Shown: positions 28,899 to 40,128, counted from the first letter of the stretch. The stretch: 64,000 nt of DNA from Desulfurivibrionaceae bacterium (GCA_030145325.1 JAQYVW010000003.1:1-64000); one strand, 5' to 3'. A program made the numbers and translations. The notes: generated by a model from the sequence alone, not told the origin.

Positions 28899-30736
28899 CG
28901 TTTGTACTTTCCTTTTTTTCTGGCTGTCTTCGCCTCGGTGTTCTTGGCTCGTTGCTTCTTGAACGCTCCGGTTTTGCTCGGGGTGCGGGGGTGGGGGCGT
29001 GGCGATGGTCCTTGTCGCTGTTTGGGAACCAGGATATCTTCCAGGGTTTTGCGTTGGGCCAGCCGTTCGTTGGTGTTTTTTGCCACCGGGATCGGTTGCT
29101 GGTCATCGCGATCCAGGCCACTGACGTACATGGCGGTGGAGAGGGTGCCTGGCGTCGGGGTGAAATCCTGAAATTGGCGAACTTGTAAACCCAGATCCTT
29201 GAGGGTGGTCGCCATCTCTTGCATTGCCGCCACCGTGCAACCGGGATGGGAGGAGATCAGGTAAGGGCTGAGGGGGATTGGTCGCCCGGCGGCCTGTTCG
29301 ATATTACGGCAGACGGCGATAAATTCGCCGAGAACTGCAGAGCCGGGTTTGTGCATCAGCCGTAACACCTCGCCATCGGTGTGTTCCGGGGCAATCTTCA
29401 TCATGCCGGGGGTATGCTGGGTTAAGATCTCCCGCAGTAGATTGGGGGTTTGCAGTAAGAGTTCCATGCGCAAGCCGGAGGAGATAAAGAGATGTTTCAC
29501 CCCAGGGATGGTTGCTGCCTCTCTGAGGAGATCGAGGAAGGTTTTTTCGTCGATCTGAAAATGGCGGCAGAGTTGTGGGTACAGGCAATCATGGCGTTTG
29601 CAGGCTGCGGATTTTTTGCAGTAGGTGCCATAGAGATTGGCGGTGGGGCCACCCAGGTCGCTGATGGTGCCTTTGAAATCCGCCATGGCCGCGACCTTCT
29701 TGATCTCGGCCAGGATTGACTGCTGACTGCGGCAGGTGATCACTGGCCCCTGGTGGCGAGCGATGGCGCAGAAAGAGCAGTTGCCGCAGCAACCTCGGAC
29801 AATGGTCAACGAATGGCGGATCATCTCGTAGGCCGGAACCCTCCCGGCGGCGGGGTGGGGAGCACGGCAGTAAGGAAGTCCGTATAAGCGGTCAAGTTCC
29901 GTGGTCTTCAGAGGTCTGGCGGGTTGGTGTTGGAGAATCCAGACTGCTTGTTGTTGCTGTAATAGCGGCGTTGCCGAGAGGCTGCGGGATTGCCGGTCGA
30001 TGCTCTGTTCGGCTTCTAGAAAGCGGGCCGAGTTGTCTTTGATCTCCTGCCAGGTAGGTAGTTGCAGTGGTGCCGGCAAATCCCGTTCGGCCAGTTGGCG
30101 CTGGGTGAGCCGTTCACAGGTCCCGGCAATGTTGCTGATATCGCGTCCTGTGGCTAACCGTTGGGCGATCTCAACCACTGCTCGTTCACCCATCCCAAAG
30201 ATGAGTAAATCCGCCTTGGCGTCGGCCAAGGCGGACTGGCGCAATTTTTTCTGTTGATAGTCGTAGTGGATGAAGCGGCGTAGTGAGGATTCCAGCCCAC
30301 CCAAGATAATCGGGGTGTCACGGGCAACGCTACGGGCTAGGTTGGCGTAGCGGATCACCGCTCGGTCTGGTCGGCGGCGTTCTTCCTTGCTGCGGGTCTT
30401 GCCAAAGTAGGGGTTGCCGCCAGGAGAATAATCGTCCCGATCACGAACCTTGCCGTTGCCGGAATAGTTGGCAACGATGGAATCGAGATTGCCCGAGGTG
30501 ATGCCGAAAAAAAGTCGCGGCACGCCAAAACGACGGAAGTCGTCGGCCCGGTCATGACGCGGCTGGGCGAGGATCGCCACTCGATAGCCGTGTGCTTCCA
30601 GCCAACGACCGATGAGGGCAACACCAAAGGAGGGGTGGTCGATATAGGCATCGCCGGTGACGAGGACGATGTCCACAACCTCCCAGCCGAGCTGATCCAT
30701 CTCTTTGCGGGTGGCGGGTAGAAAAGTCGTGGTCAT
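28895..30736 (-). CDS. YgiQ family radical SAM protein
   Basis: TGDAYIDHPSFGVALIGRWLEAHGYRVAILAQPR, TIVRGCCGNCSFCAIARHQG, PGMMKIAPEHTDGEVLRLMHKPG. Confidence 0.93.
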   Translation of the reverse strand: MTTTFLPATRKEMDQLGWEVVDIVLVTGDAYIDHPSFGVALIGRWLEAHGYRVAILAQPRHDRADDFRRFGVPRLFFGITSGNLDSIVANYSGNGKVRDRDDYSPGGNPYFGKTRSKEERRRPDRAVIRYANLARSVARDTPIILGGLESSLRRFIHYDYQQKKLRQSALADAKADLLIFGMGERAVVEIAQRLATGRDISNIAGTCERLTQRQLAERDLPAPLQLPTWQEIKDNSARFLEAEQSIDRQSRSLSATPLLQQQQAVWILQHQPARPLKTTELDRLYGLPYCRAPHPAAGRVPAYEMIRHSLTIVRGCCGNCSFCAIARHQGPVITCRSQQSILAEIKKVAAMADFKGTISDLGGPTANLYGTYCKKSAACKRHDCLYPQLCRHFQIDEKTFLDLLREAATIPGVKHLFISSGLRMELLLQTPNLLREILTQHTPGMMKIAPEHTDGEVLRLMHKPGSAVLGEFIAVCRNIEQAAGRPIPLSPYLISSHPGCTVAAMQEMATTLKDLGLQVRQFQDFTPTPGTLSTAMYVSGLDRDDQQPIPVAKNTNERLAQRKTLEDILVPKQRQGPSPRPHPRTPSKTGAFKKQRAKNTEAKTARKKGKYKR

Positions 30737-31045
30737 GGGCGGCGTTGTTTTGCTGAATTGATTGTCTGCATGCTCACACCATAGTCAAAAGCAAGCTTTG
30801 CGGCAACAACGCTTTGCCTTGGCTGGTTGTGGCTGTGGAAACAAAAAAATGTTCCCCGATATAAAATATGGGCAAAAAACCCTTGCTTTTGTTTTGGGTT
30901 GATGGTTCAAATGATTCATTGCATTATAGTTTGTGTAGTACTTGAGTATGGCTGACTAGTTCAGGTTGTTGGCAACGTCCAGAGCTACACAGGAAAGTCT
31001 CCGTGTCGGGGGCAAAAGAAACACAGAAACATTGAGGATTAGAAC

Positions 31046-31249
31046 ATGGCAGAAGGTACAGTTAAGTGGTTCAATGACGGCAAGGGTTTTGGTTTCATCG
31101 CGCAGGAAGATGGACCGGATGTTTTTGTACATTTCTCCGCGATATCTGGCGATGGCTTCAAGTCTCTCGCCGAGGGTGATAAAGTTCAGTTTGATGTAAC
31201 CGATGGCGCTAAAGGCCCTCAGGCTTCTAACGTTGTTCGGGTATCTTAA
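31046..31249 (+). CDS. Cold-shock protein (CspA family)
   Basis: [33 protein letters not shown]. Confidence 0.97.
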   Translation: MAEGTVKWFNDGKGFGFIAQEDGPDVFVHFSAISGDGFKSLAEGDKVQFDVTDGAKGPQASNVVRVS

Positions 31250-31285
31250 TCTGGTCTGACTAGATTAGTAGGATTTGATGTCTAA

Positions 31286-31320
31286 GCGCCCCGCAGTTTT
31301 CTGCGGGGCGCTTTTCTTTT
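31286..31320 (+). terminator. Rho-independent terminator of csp
   Basis: AGCGCCCCGCAG-TTTT-CTGCGGGGCGCT followed by a T-rich tract. Confidence 0.92.
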
Positions 31321-31459
31321 GCTCTGGAATCAGACCACCTTTCCCGAATAAAACTTTCCCTATCTCCCAGGTTTTTCGCCTTATTGTTGAGCTCTTACGC
31401 AAGGCTTGGGGCCAGGCTTAAGGTGATCATTCTTTCACCTCCTGGATTATATACCGCTA

Positions 31460-34400
31460 CTATTCGCCTTGCCTACTGCCACCAAGGATTCCCTTGATAT
31501 CCTCAAGGGTCATGTAGAGGGTGGGAATCAGGATCAGGGTAACACCGGTGGCGAACATGATGCCGAAGCCCAGGCTGATGGCCATGGGGATCAGGAAGCG
31601 AGCCTGGACGCTGGTCTCGAGGATCATTGGGGTCAGCCCGAAGAAGGTGGTCAGAGAGGTGAGGAGGATGGGGCGGAAGCGGCGGCAGCCTGCATCCACC
31701 ACCGCCTGGGTGGGATCAAGGCCTTCCTGGCGATCCCGGTTGATCTTGTCGATGAGGAGCAGGGAGTCGTTAACCACCACCCCGGAGAGGGCGACGATGC
31801 CGAAAATACTCATGATGCTTAAGTTGTAGCCCATCAATAGGTGACCGGCCAGGGCGCCGACGATGCCGAAGGGGATCGCGGTCATGATCAGCAGGGGCTG
31901 CGAATAGCTGCGGAAGGGGATGGCCAGTAGCGCATAGATGGCAAAGAGGGCGAGGAGGAAGCCCTTGCCCATGCTGGCCATGGACTCGCGTCGTTCTTTC
32001 TGTTCACCTTCCATGTTGTAGGTAAGGCTCGGATAATCGTTGACCAGATCGGCAAGAACCGTGTTTTTAAGATCCTTGAGGATGTCGGTGGAGTTGGCCA
32101 CGGCACTGTCAACGGTGGCGGTGACGTCCAGAACTCGTTTGCGGTCGTGGCGAGTGATGGTGCTGAAGCCGTGCCCGTCTATAATAGTCGCTGCTTGGGC
32201 CAGGGGGATCTCATGGCCGTCCGGGGTTCTGATGCGCATATTCTCAAAGGTTTGCAACTGGGCACGGTCTGCCTTGGGGTAACGAACCATTACCTTCACT
32301 TCATTTCGTCCCCGTTGGATGCGCAGGGCTTCGGCGCCATAGAACGCGCCGCGTAGTTGTTTGCCTAACTCTTCCTCGGTGACGCCCAGGGTGCGGGCAG
32401 CTGGTTTCAGGCTTAGCTTTAACTCCATTTTTCCTTCTGGATGGCTGTCGGCAATGTCGCCCACCCCTGGATACTCAGCCAGAGCATCTTTCAGTCGTTG
32501 GGCGCTGGCGTTGAGAATGGTAAAGGAGTTGTCAGCCAGCTGGATGTCAATGTTTGCGCCCACGTGCATGAGGTTGGAGGTGAAGGAGAGGGAGTCGACG
32601 CCGGGGATCTCGCCCACCGCCTTCCGTAGTCGGGTGGTGATCTCTTGGGCTGGGAAATCCCGCTCCTCGCTGGGGGTTAAGCGTAAGTTGACCCCGGCTA
32701 AATGTGAACCGCCGACACTGCTGCCGTCACCTCCGGGGCCGCCCTTGGTCAGCCCCGAGCCGACCACAGCGTATAGTTGTCGCAGACTAGACCCATTTGT
32801 GCCCCGTTGTTGGTCAAAGTCGGCAATGACCTTTCTGGCCGTCTGGGCGATATGTTCCTGAACGGCGATGGTTTCGGTTACCGGTGTCCCCAGCGGCATG
32901 GTGATGTTGACCTTGACTTGGTCGCTGTCCACCACCGGCATGAAGTGAAACTGGATTATTCCACCCTTGACCATCCCCACTGAAATCATAAGGACGGCGG
33001 CGGCAATGGCCAGAGTCAGGTAGCGATGGCTCAGACAAAATGAAAGGGTGGAGCGGTAGGGGCCGTTGATAAATCGTTGCAGAGCCTTGGCAAAACGGCG
33101 GCGGAATCGTTCAAAAAGGTTGTACTGTTCCCTCTCGCGTTGGCGACCGAGGCTTAAATGGGCTGGCAGTACATACAGCGATTCCACCAGCGAGACCAGC
33201 AAAATCGAGATTACCACTAATGGGATGACCCGGATGAACTTGCCCATGGTGCCGGTGACCGCCAGCAGCGGCAGGAAGGCCGCCACCGAGGTGAGGATGG
33301 AGAAGAATACCGGCATCGCTACTTCGCGGGCGCCGTCAACCGCAGCTTGGAGATGGGATTTGCCTTGCTGGCGGTGTTCATAAATGTTCTCGCCGATGAC
33401 GATGGCGTCATCAACCACTATCCCTAAGGCCATGATAAAGGCAAAGAGGGAAATCATGTTGATGGAGACACCTAGAGCCGGCATCAGAAAAAGGGCGCCG
33501 AGAAAGGAGATGGGGATGCCCAGCATTACCCACAGGGCCAAGCGGATTTGGAGAAATAGGCTCAGGGTGATCAAAACTAGAATCAACCCCAGGGCCGCAT
33601 TCTTGATTAGCAGCTGCATCCGGCTTTGCAGTAGTTCGGAGCGGTCGTGCCAGACGGCCAGATGGAGAGAATCGGGCAGGGTCGGTTCTTTTTTGCTGAC
33701 GTATTGTCTGATTAAGTCGGCGATTTCGATGGGTTTCTGTTCGCCCACCCGATAAACGGCGATGCTGGCGGCGGGCATGTCGTTAAAACGGGCGAAGGTA
33801 TCGGTTTCGGCAAAATCGTCGCGGATGGTGGCGATATCCTGTAAACGTACCTGCATGCCGTCCGGGGTGGTGATGATAACGATGTTGCCGTATTCGTGGC
33901 CGAGGTATCTTTTTGCCTTGGTGCGGATGAGGATTTCGCCGCCGCTGGCCTTCACCGTCCCGCCGGGCATATCCAAAGACGCCTTGCCGATCCGTTTTGC
34001 CACCTCGTTTAAGGTCAGGTTGTAAGCGCGCAAGTTGGCTTCGCTGATCTCAATGGAGATCTCATAGGGGCGGACACCATTTAGTTCTGCCTGGGTGATC
34101 CCCTTCATATCCAGCAACTCGTCGCGGATCGCTTCGGCTTGTTCCCTTAAGGCCCGTTCTGATACCTGCCCGTAAACCACCAGGGATGCTACCTCGCGGC
34201 GGTTGACCATCTTGGCGATCACCGGTTTCTCTGCTTCCTTGGGGAAGGTGATGATCCGGTCAACCTCAGCTTTGATATCCTGTAAAAAGAGATCGGGGTC
34301 CACATCTTGTTGGATGATCGCGGTTACGGTACCCACCCCCTCACGGGCGGAGGCGGTCATCTCCTTCAAGCCGTCAACGCCGCTGATGTTGTCTTCAATG

Positions 34401-34600
34401 GGCAGGATGATCCCCTCTTCCACCTCATCGGGGCTGGCGCCGGGGTAGGCCACGGTGATCTGCACCTGATCAAGCACCACCTCGGGAAAGACCTCTTGTT
34501 TGACCTGGAGGCCTAAGATCAGGCCGCCGACCACAAACAGCATCATGAGTAGATTGGCGGCCACATGATTTTTGGCCATCCAGCCGATGGAGTCTTTCAC
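31460..34600 (-). CDS. RND-family efflux transporter permease
   Basis: 1046 aa; AYPGASPDEVEEGIILPIE, FAFIMALGIVVDDAIVIGENI, GIVALSGVVVNDSLLLIDKIN. Confidence 0.95.
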   Translation of the reverse strand: MKDSIGWMAKNHVAANLLMMLFVVGGLILGLQVKQEVFPEVVLDQVQITVAYPGASPDEVEEGIILPIEDNISGVDGLKEMTASAREGVGTVTAIIQQDVDPDLFLQDIKAEVDRIITFPKEAEKPVIAKMVNRREVASLVVYGQVSERALREQAEAIRDELLDMKGITQAELNGVRPYEISIEISEANLRAYNLTLNEVAKRIGKASLDMPGGTVKASGGEILIRTKAKRYLGHEYGNIVIITTPDGMQVRLQDIATIRDDFAETDTFARFNDMPAASIAVYRVGEQKPIEIADLIRQYVSKKEPTLPDSLHLAVWHDRSELLQSRMQLLIKNAALGLILVLITLSLFLQIRLALWVMLGIPISFLGALFLMPALGVSINMISLFAFIMALGIVVDDAIVIGENIYEHRQQGKSHLQAAVDGAREVAMPVFFSILTSVAAFLPLLAVTGTMGKFIRVIPLVVISILLVSLVESLYVLPAHLSLGRQREREQYNLFERFRRRFAKALQRFINGPYRSTLSFCLSHRYLTLAIAAAVLMISVGMVKGGIIQFHFMPVVDSDQVKVNITMPLGTPVTETIAVQEHIAQTARKVIADFDQQRGTNGSSLRQLYAVVGSGLTKGGPGGDGSSVGGSHLAGVNLRLTPSEERDFPAQEITTRLRKAVGEIPGVDSLSFTSNLMHVGANIDIQLADNSFTILNASAQRLKDALAEYPGVGDIADSHPEGKMELKLSLKPAARTLGVTEEELGKQLRGAFYGAEALRIQRGRNEVKVMVRYPKADRAQLQTFENMRIRTPDGHEIPLAQAATIIDGHGFSTITRHDRKRVLDVTATVDSAVANSTDILKDLKNTVLADLVNDYPSLTYNMEGEQKERRESMASMGKGFLLALFAIYALLAIPFRSYSQPLLIMTAIPFGIVGALAGHLLMGYNLSIMSIFGIVALSGVVVNDSLLLIDKINRDRQEGLDPTQAVVDAGCRRFRPILLTSLTTFFGLTPMILETSVQARFLIPMAISLGFGIMFATGVTLILIPTLYMTLEDIKGILGGSRQGE

Positions 34601-35778
34601 GGTTTCTCTCCCTCGTTCTGCGCCCGTAGGGCCATGCCGTCAGCGGCGCCGTTTAGGGGGGTCAGGACTACCTTTTCGCCAGGGGCTAACCCCTTGCTAA
34701 TCAGCGCTTCGGTGTCGGTGAACCGTGCCACCTGTACTGGGCGCAGGCGCAGCTTCTGTTCATTGTCCATTAACCAGACCGTGGAGTCGGGGCGCATCGC
34801 TTTCCGGGGTAAGGCCACAATCTTATTGAGAGCTTCGCCGTGGATGGTGACCTCCACAAACATGCCCATGGTGAGATCAAGGGGGAGGTTCTTGCTGTTT
34901 TTAAGCCGGTAAGGATCTTCTACCCGGATGGCCAGTCGGGCCATGCGTCCTTTGGGATCGATCTCGCCCAAACTACGTAATATTTTCCCCTGCCACTGGA
35001 ATTTGCGGTTGCCGATGGTGGCGGAAAGGGTGGCCGGTGAGCCGGGAGTATTAACGCTGAGGCGAGGGATGACGCACCACGGCAGTTCGGCAAGGGGCAA
35101 GGGAACAATCACTTCTGCATCATCGGTGCCGACAATTCTTGCCACTGGGCTGCCCACCCGGACAGTGAGGCCGATCCCCAATTCTTCGCTGAGAACCAGA
35201 CAGTTAAAGGGGGCGCGAACCTCGGTGCGGGTGAGGTTTAGTTGGGCTTTGGTCTGGCTGGCTTGGGCGGCGGCCAGGTTTGCCGCAGCGGTTTTAAGCT
35301 GTGGCTGGTGGAGAACCAGAGGATTTACCGCCGGGGTCTCACCGCCGAAGCGTTCCCAGGCCATGCGGGCAACCTCAGCCTTGCCACGGGCGGTGGCCAG
35401 GTCTGCTTCTGCTTTGGCCACCGTGGCTTTTGCTTGGGCGGCGGCCAGCCGGTAGTCGGCGTCGTCGATGGCAAAGAGCAGCTCGCCAGCCTTGATGAAG
35501 CCCCCGGCCACGCATTGAGGTGACAAGCGGCTTATTTGGCCACCGACCTGGGTAATGATGGCGATTTGGCGGCTGGGTTGGACTGTGCCGGTGGAGTGGA
35601 TTTCGGCGCGGCGATTTTCCGTGCTCACGGTGATGAGCTGCACCAGAGCGCCCTTGTTCGGCAAGGCTTGTTTCTTTGGGGCTGGGCGACTTTTAGCCAG
35701 AAGGATCATGGCCCCGATGCCGACCAGGATAACAATTACCGGCAGAGCGGTGGTAAAAATTTTGTTTTTATTCTTCAT
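34597..35778 (-). CDS. RND efflux periplasmic adaptor subunit (membrane fusion protein)
   Basis: Biotinyl-lipoyl-like hairpin region (GGFIKAGELLFAIDDADYRLAAAQAKATVAKAEADLATA), RAPFNCLV; overlaps the RND permease gene. Confidence 0.92.
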   Translation of the reverse strand: MKNKNKIFTTALPVIVILVGIGAMILLAKSRPAPKKQALPNKGALVQLITVSTENRRAEIHSTGTVQPSRQIAIITQVGGQISRLSPQCVAGGFIKAGELLFAIDDADYRLAAAQAKATVAKAEADLATARGKAEVARMAWERFGGETPAVNPLVLHQPQLKTAAANLAAAQASQTKAQLNLTRTEVRAPFNCLVLSEELGIGLTVRVGSPVARIVGTDDAEVIVPLPLAELPWCVIPRLSVNTPGSPATLSATIGNRKFQWQGKILRSLGEIDPKGRMARLAIRVEDPYRLKNSKNLPLDLTMGMFVEVTIHGEALNKIVALPRKAMRPDSTVWLMDNEQKLRLRPVQVARFTDTEALISKGLAPGEKVVLTPLNGAADGMALRAQNEGEKP

Positions 35779-37204
35779 GGTCGATGTCCTTGTTGGTCAG
35801 CAATGAGAGGTTGTGGTGCAAGCTCGTTTCTAGCCAGTTCCCGCCCAGTGCCCGCCATAAAGTAATGCGGGCGGCCAGGAGCTGGCGGCGGCTGGAGAGG
35901 AGTTGGCGTTCCACCTCGTGGTGTTGGCGTTGGGCATTTAAAACAACCAGATAGTTGTTGAGTCCTTGCCGATAGCCGTTGTTGGCCTGGTGCATGGTGG
36001 CGTTGGCGGCGGCTAGCTCCAGATCTTTCAGCGCCAGTTGCTGGGCGGCGCTCTGATTGCTGACCAGACCGTTTTCCACCTCCTGAAACGCTTTGAGGAC
36101 CACTTCCTGGTAGCGGGCCAGGGCCTCGGCGGTTATAGCTTGCCGCCGCGCAACTTCCCCTTGGCGACGACCGCCGTCGATGATTGGCTGGGTGAGGCCG
36201 ACAATCAGGTTCCAGAAGGTGGCGTGAATGATCGACAGGCCCGAATCGGTGCGGCCAATGCCCAGGGAAGCGCTCAGGTTGAGGGCCGGAAAGCGGTCTG
36301 CGATGGCGGCGGCGGTTCTGGCATCGTTGCTCTGGACCCGCAGGAAAGCGCTTTGGACATCAGGCCGTTGCTGGAGAAGGGTGGCCGGGATGCCGCAAGC
36401 AGGAGCCGGCGGTGGTGCCGGTAGTTGTCGGCGTTGATCCAGCGTGTTGTTTTCTGGGTAGTGGCCGAGGAGGATGGCTAAGCTATTCTCGGTGGCGGTC
36501 AGCATGGCCTCCTGGGCGGGTTTTTTAGCTTTCGCTGCCGCCAGACTTTGCTTGGCCTGATAGAGGTCAAGGCTGGGGACTAGTCCTTGTCGATAGCGAA
36601 GTTCTACCTGCGCACAGGCGGTGCGCAAGTTAGCGATGATGGTGTCGGTAAGGTTGAGCTGGGCTCGTTGTTCAATGGCGAGAAAGTAGAGGTCGGCCGC
36701 CTGGCTGGTGAGGGTGAGATAGAGGGTCTTGATATCTTCGCGGGAGGCGGAAAGATCAAGATCAGCGGCCTGGCGCTGCGATTTGAGTTTTTGCCAGAGG
36801 TCAAGCTCGTAACCGGCGGCCAGGGAGATGCTTTGCCCGTTACTGGCAAGGTTGGCGGTGTTGTTTTTTTGTTCACCGGTATTTGCTGTGCCGACAAGAT
36901 TGAGAGAGGGGGAGAGTGAGCTGTTGGTGGTGCGGCGCGCTGCGTCCAGTTGCTTGAGACGGGCGTAAGCTTGTTTGATGGCGAGGTTGTTGGTCAGGAG
37001 TGTCTCCTCCAACTGGTTCAGGGCAGGATCGTTAAATTGTTGCCACCATGGCGCAATGACCGGGTTGTGAAGCTGTTTTCCCGTGGCCTGGCTGAAGGTA
37101 TTGGGTGGCGGGGACAGCGGGGCAATGTGCAGCGGCGCATGCAGCCTGCAACCGGAGAGGAGGACAACGACAAACAACGCTGAGATCTGTAAGCACGATT
37201 TCAT
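35768..37204 (-). CDS. TolC-like outer-membrane efflux lipoprotein (NodT family)
   Basis: Lipobox LLSGC, WWQQFNDPALNQLEETLLTNNLAIKQAYARL. Confidence 0.93.
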   Translation of the reverse strand: MKSCLQISALFVVVLLSGCRLHAPLHIAPLSPPPNTFSQATGKQLHNPVIAPWWQQFNDPALNQLEETLLTNNLAIKQAYARLKQLDAARRTTNSSLSPSLNLVGTANTGEQKNNTANLASNGQSISLAAGYELDLWQKLKSQRQAADLDLSASREDIKTLYLTLTSQAADLYFLAIEQRAQLNLTDTIIANLRTACAQVELRYRQGLVPSLDLYQAKQSLAAAKAKKPAQEAMLTATENSLAILLGHYPENNTLDQRRQLPAPPPAPACGIPATLLQQRPDVQSAFLRVQSNDARTAAAIADRFPALNLSASLGIGRTDSGLSIIHATFWNLIVGLTQPIIDGGRRQGEVARRQAITAEALARYQEVVLKAFQEVENGLVSNQSAAQQLALKDLELAAANATMHQANNGYRQGLNNYLVVLNAQRQHHEVERQLLSSRRQLLAARITLWRALGGNWLETSLHHNLSLLTNKDIDHEE

Positions 37205-37836
37205 TGCGGAGCCTCCATGCCGGTGGTGATAAAGGTGAGCAGCATCTCGGTTATCTCCTGAAAGGAGTTATCGGTTGGCATCATTTCGGTGGGGATGGGA
37301 AGCTTGTCTAGATTGTGCATGATGTGAGTCAAGGAGCCAATCATAAAATGGAGTCGCCAAAAGATGGTTTGGGGGTCGATCTGCGGCAGTGCCTCGGCAA
37401 GGCATTGGTGTAAAAGGTCAAGAACCGGCTTGATTCGGTTGATAAAGACGCTGCGGGCGGTATCGTTAGGGTCGGCCAGGGCGCGAGCGACCAGGGCGAT
37501 AAAGTCTTGGGCGCCAGGGCCAGAATTACGAAAGGAGAGGGTCGGTTCAATGAAAGCCGCCAAGGTCTGCCGGACATCAGGGGCACGGTCATTGCGGCGG
37601 GCTTCGTCTCGGACAGCTTTCAGTTGTTTGGTGCGGAGTTGGTTGAGGGGCAGCAGCCTGCGCTCGATCACGGCCTCAATCAAGGATTCTTTGGAGCCGA
37701 AATGGTAGTTCACCGCCGCCAAATTGACCGTAGCCTCGGTGGTGATCATGCGCAGGGAGGTGCCGTGGTAGCCCTTTTCGGCAAAGAGATGTTCGGCGGC
37801 ATCAAGGATGCGGTTTTTGGTCTCTTTTGGTTCCAT
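37201..37836 (-). CDS. TetR/AcrR family regulator of the efflux operon
   Basis: RILDAAEHLFAEKGYHGTSLRMITTEATVNLAAVNYHFGSKESLIEAVIERR. Confidence 0.94.
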   Translation of the reverse strand: MEPKETKNRILDAAEHLFAEKGYHGTSLRMITTEATVNLAAVNYHFGSKESLIEAVIERRLLPLNQLRTKQLKAVRDEARRNDRAPDVRQTLAAFIEPTLSFRNSGPGAQDFIALVARALADPNDTARSVFINRIKPVLDLLHQCLAEALPQIDPQTIFWRLHFMIGSLTHIMHNLDKLPIPTEMMPTDNSFQEITEMLLTFITTGMEAPQ

Positions 37837-38101
37837 ACCGATTTCTCAGTGTTAGGTTTTGGAAAGCTGTTACCAGCCAGGGTGCCGTTAAGGTCATCTT
37901 GGAGTTGATTGCGGCTGAAAAGAGATTGTATTTCAAACGTTCGTTTTAATCAATCGTTTCTTTTGCGTTTGCGCTGTTTTTTTTTACCACGGAGCGGCGT
38001 TGACTTTGCCAGTGGCGTACGGTAGGTTCTTGATGTTGGCTATGAGAAGGATTGCTGACACGATAAAATATGAATTGTAATCAATTTGGTGAGGTAGTTT
38101 T

Positions 38102-38773
38102 ATGGCCCTGATAACCGACCTGTTCGGTAAGTCTCCCTTTGGCCCCTTGGTCGAACACACCAAGAAGGTTCATGAGTGTGTGGAGATGATGTGGCCGCTG
38201 ATGGAAGCGGCGGTCAACGAGGAGTATGAGCTTCTCCCCGATCTGCTCGATAAGGTGTCCCGCCTTGAGTATGAATCTGACAAGCTTAAACATGCCATCC
38301 GCGACAGCCTGACCCGCCGCTTTTTTATGCCCGTTTCCCGGGAGGATCTGGAAAGTTACCTCCGTCGTCAGGATCGGATTGCTGACAGTGTTGAGGACTT
38401 TGCGGTAATTCTCACCATCCGCAACACCAGGATTCACCCCCATCTTGCCGAGCGTTTCACCAATTTCGTTAACCAGATCTTCCAGGTCACCGGTACCTTG
38501 CTCACCGCGGCGGTGGAACTGCATAACCTCGCCGAGGTTTCCTTTACTGGTGCTGAGTCGAAGGTGGTTTTGGAGCTTCTTGAGGGGCTAGGGAAGGAAG
38601 AATGGCGTGCTGATCGAATGGCTCGGGCCTTGAGTCGTGAGATCTACAGTCTTGAAAAAGAGCTTGATCCCATCACCATCATATTCTATGAAAAGATGCT
38701 CCTGAAGATTGGTGAGATTGCCAACGAAGCTGAAAATGCTGGCGATCTGTTACGAACGATGATTATTAAATAG
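38102..38773 (+). CDS. DUF47/TIGR00153 PhoU-like phosphate transport accessory protein
   Basis: LFGKSPFGPLVEHTKKVHECVEMMWPL; directly upstream of pit. Confidence 0.9.
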   Translation: MALITDLFGKSPFGPLVEHTKKVHECVEMMWPLMEAAVNEEYELLPDLLDKVSRLEYESDKLKHAIRDSLTRRFFMPVSREDLESYLRRQDRIADSVEDFAVILTIRNTRIHPHLAERFTNFVNQIFQVTGTLLTAAVELHNLAEVSFTGAESKVVLELLEGLGKEEWRADRMARALSREIYSLEKELDPITIIFYEKMLLKIGEIANEAENAGDLLRTMIIK

Positions 38774-38811
38774 GTTTCCCTCCCTCCAACATTTCTTGGC
38801 AGAGTCAAACT

Positions 38812-40128
38812 ATGGATATAGGTATACTGGCGGTTACGGCCATACTGGGATTGTACATGGCGTGGAATATCGGCGCCAATGATGTTGCCAATTCCATGGC
38901 TGATGCGGTGGGCTCCAAGGCCCTTTCCATCCGTAATGCGGTTATTTTGGCCGGGATCTGTGAGTTTGCCGGCGCGGTGCTGGTGGGCTCCCATGTCACT
39001 GACACTATTCGCAAAGGTATCGTCAGTCCTGAAGCCATTGCTTCCATCCCTGGGCTGATGCCGGGTGATGCTGCCACCCTGATGGTTCTGGGGATGACCG
39101 CCGCCTTGCTCTCTGCTGCTCTCTGGCTGCACCTTGCTTCCTGGACCGGCATGCCGGTTTCCACTACCCATTCCATCGTTGGCGCCGTGGCTGGTTTCGG
39201 CATTGTCGCGGCGGGTTGGCATTGCGTTGATTGGGGGAAAATGGGGCAGATCGTGGCCAGCTGGTTTATCTCGCCGCTGGTTGGTGGCTTGCTCGGTTAT
39301 ATCTTCTTTACCTTTATCAGTATGACTATTTTGCGGCGCGAAAAACCGGCCCAAGCGGCCATGGTGGTCATGCCGATCATTGCTTTTGTTCTTGCCATGG
39401 TGGTGGCTCTCGGCACCATCTATAAGGGCTTGAAGCATGTTAGCAAGGGGGCGGCCTGGGCGTCGGATACCAACTCCTTATTCATTTCCCTTGGCGTTGG
39501 TCTTCTGGCGGCGCTGGTTGCCGCAGTCTGGGTGCGATTCAAGTTGCATGGCAAGGGAGATCTGCCCATCGGCAAGCAGCTGGAGCTGGTGGAGCGCAAT
39601 TTCATGCCGTTGGTGGTGATCAGTTCCTGTGCGGTTGCCTTTGCCCATGGTTCCAATGACGTTGCCAATGCCGTCGGCCCTTTGGCGGCGGTGGCGCATA
39701 TCTTTACCACCGGCGCGGTGGAAATGAAGGTGGGGGTGCCCATGTGGATCCTGTGCCTGGGAGGCGGTGGTATTGTTCTTGGTCTTGGTACCTATGGCTA
39801 CCGGGTGATGCAGACGGTTGGCACCGATATCACCGAGATCACCCCTTCACGTGGGGTTGCCGCTGATATCGCTGCCACCGCCACCGTCTTGATTTGTACC
39901 CGGATGAAGTTGCCGGTTTCCACCACCCATACCCTGGTGGGGGCAATTCTCGGCATCGGCATGGCGCGAGGCTTGGGCGGTATTAACAGCGCTATCACCG
40001 GCAAGATCTTTTCTTCCTGGTTGATTACGGTGCCAGCTGCCGCGCTGTTAAGTGCGGGGCTCTTCTTGATTGGTCGTCTCTTCATGTTTGATTTTGTCCG
40101 GGAGTTGGTGCTTGCCGCTGCTGGCTGA
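38812..40128 (+). CDS. PiT-family inorganic phosphate transporter
   Basis: NIGANDVANSMADAVGSKALS and AHGSNDVANAVGPLAA duplicated signature. Confidence 0.96.
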   Translation: MDIGILAVTAILGLYMAWNIGANDVANSMADAVGSKALSIRNAVILAGICEFAGAVLVGSHVTDTIRKGIVSPEAIASIPGLMPGDAATLMVLGMTAALLSAALWLHLASWTGMPVSTTHSIVGAVAGFGIVAAGWHCVDWGKMGQIVASWFISPLVGGLLGYIFFTFISMTILRREKPAQAAMVVMPIIAFVLAMVVALGTIYKGLKHVSKGAAWASDTNSLFISLGVGLLAALVAAVWVRFKLHGKGDLPIGKQLELVERNFMPLVVISSCAVAFAHGSNDVANAVGPLAAVAHIFTTGAVEMKVGVPMWILCLGGGGIVLGLGTYGYRVMQTVGTDITEITPSRGVAADIAATATVLICTRMKLPVSTTHTLVGAILGIGMARGLGGINSAITGKIFSSWLITVPAAALLSAGLFLIGRLFMFDFVRELVLAAAG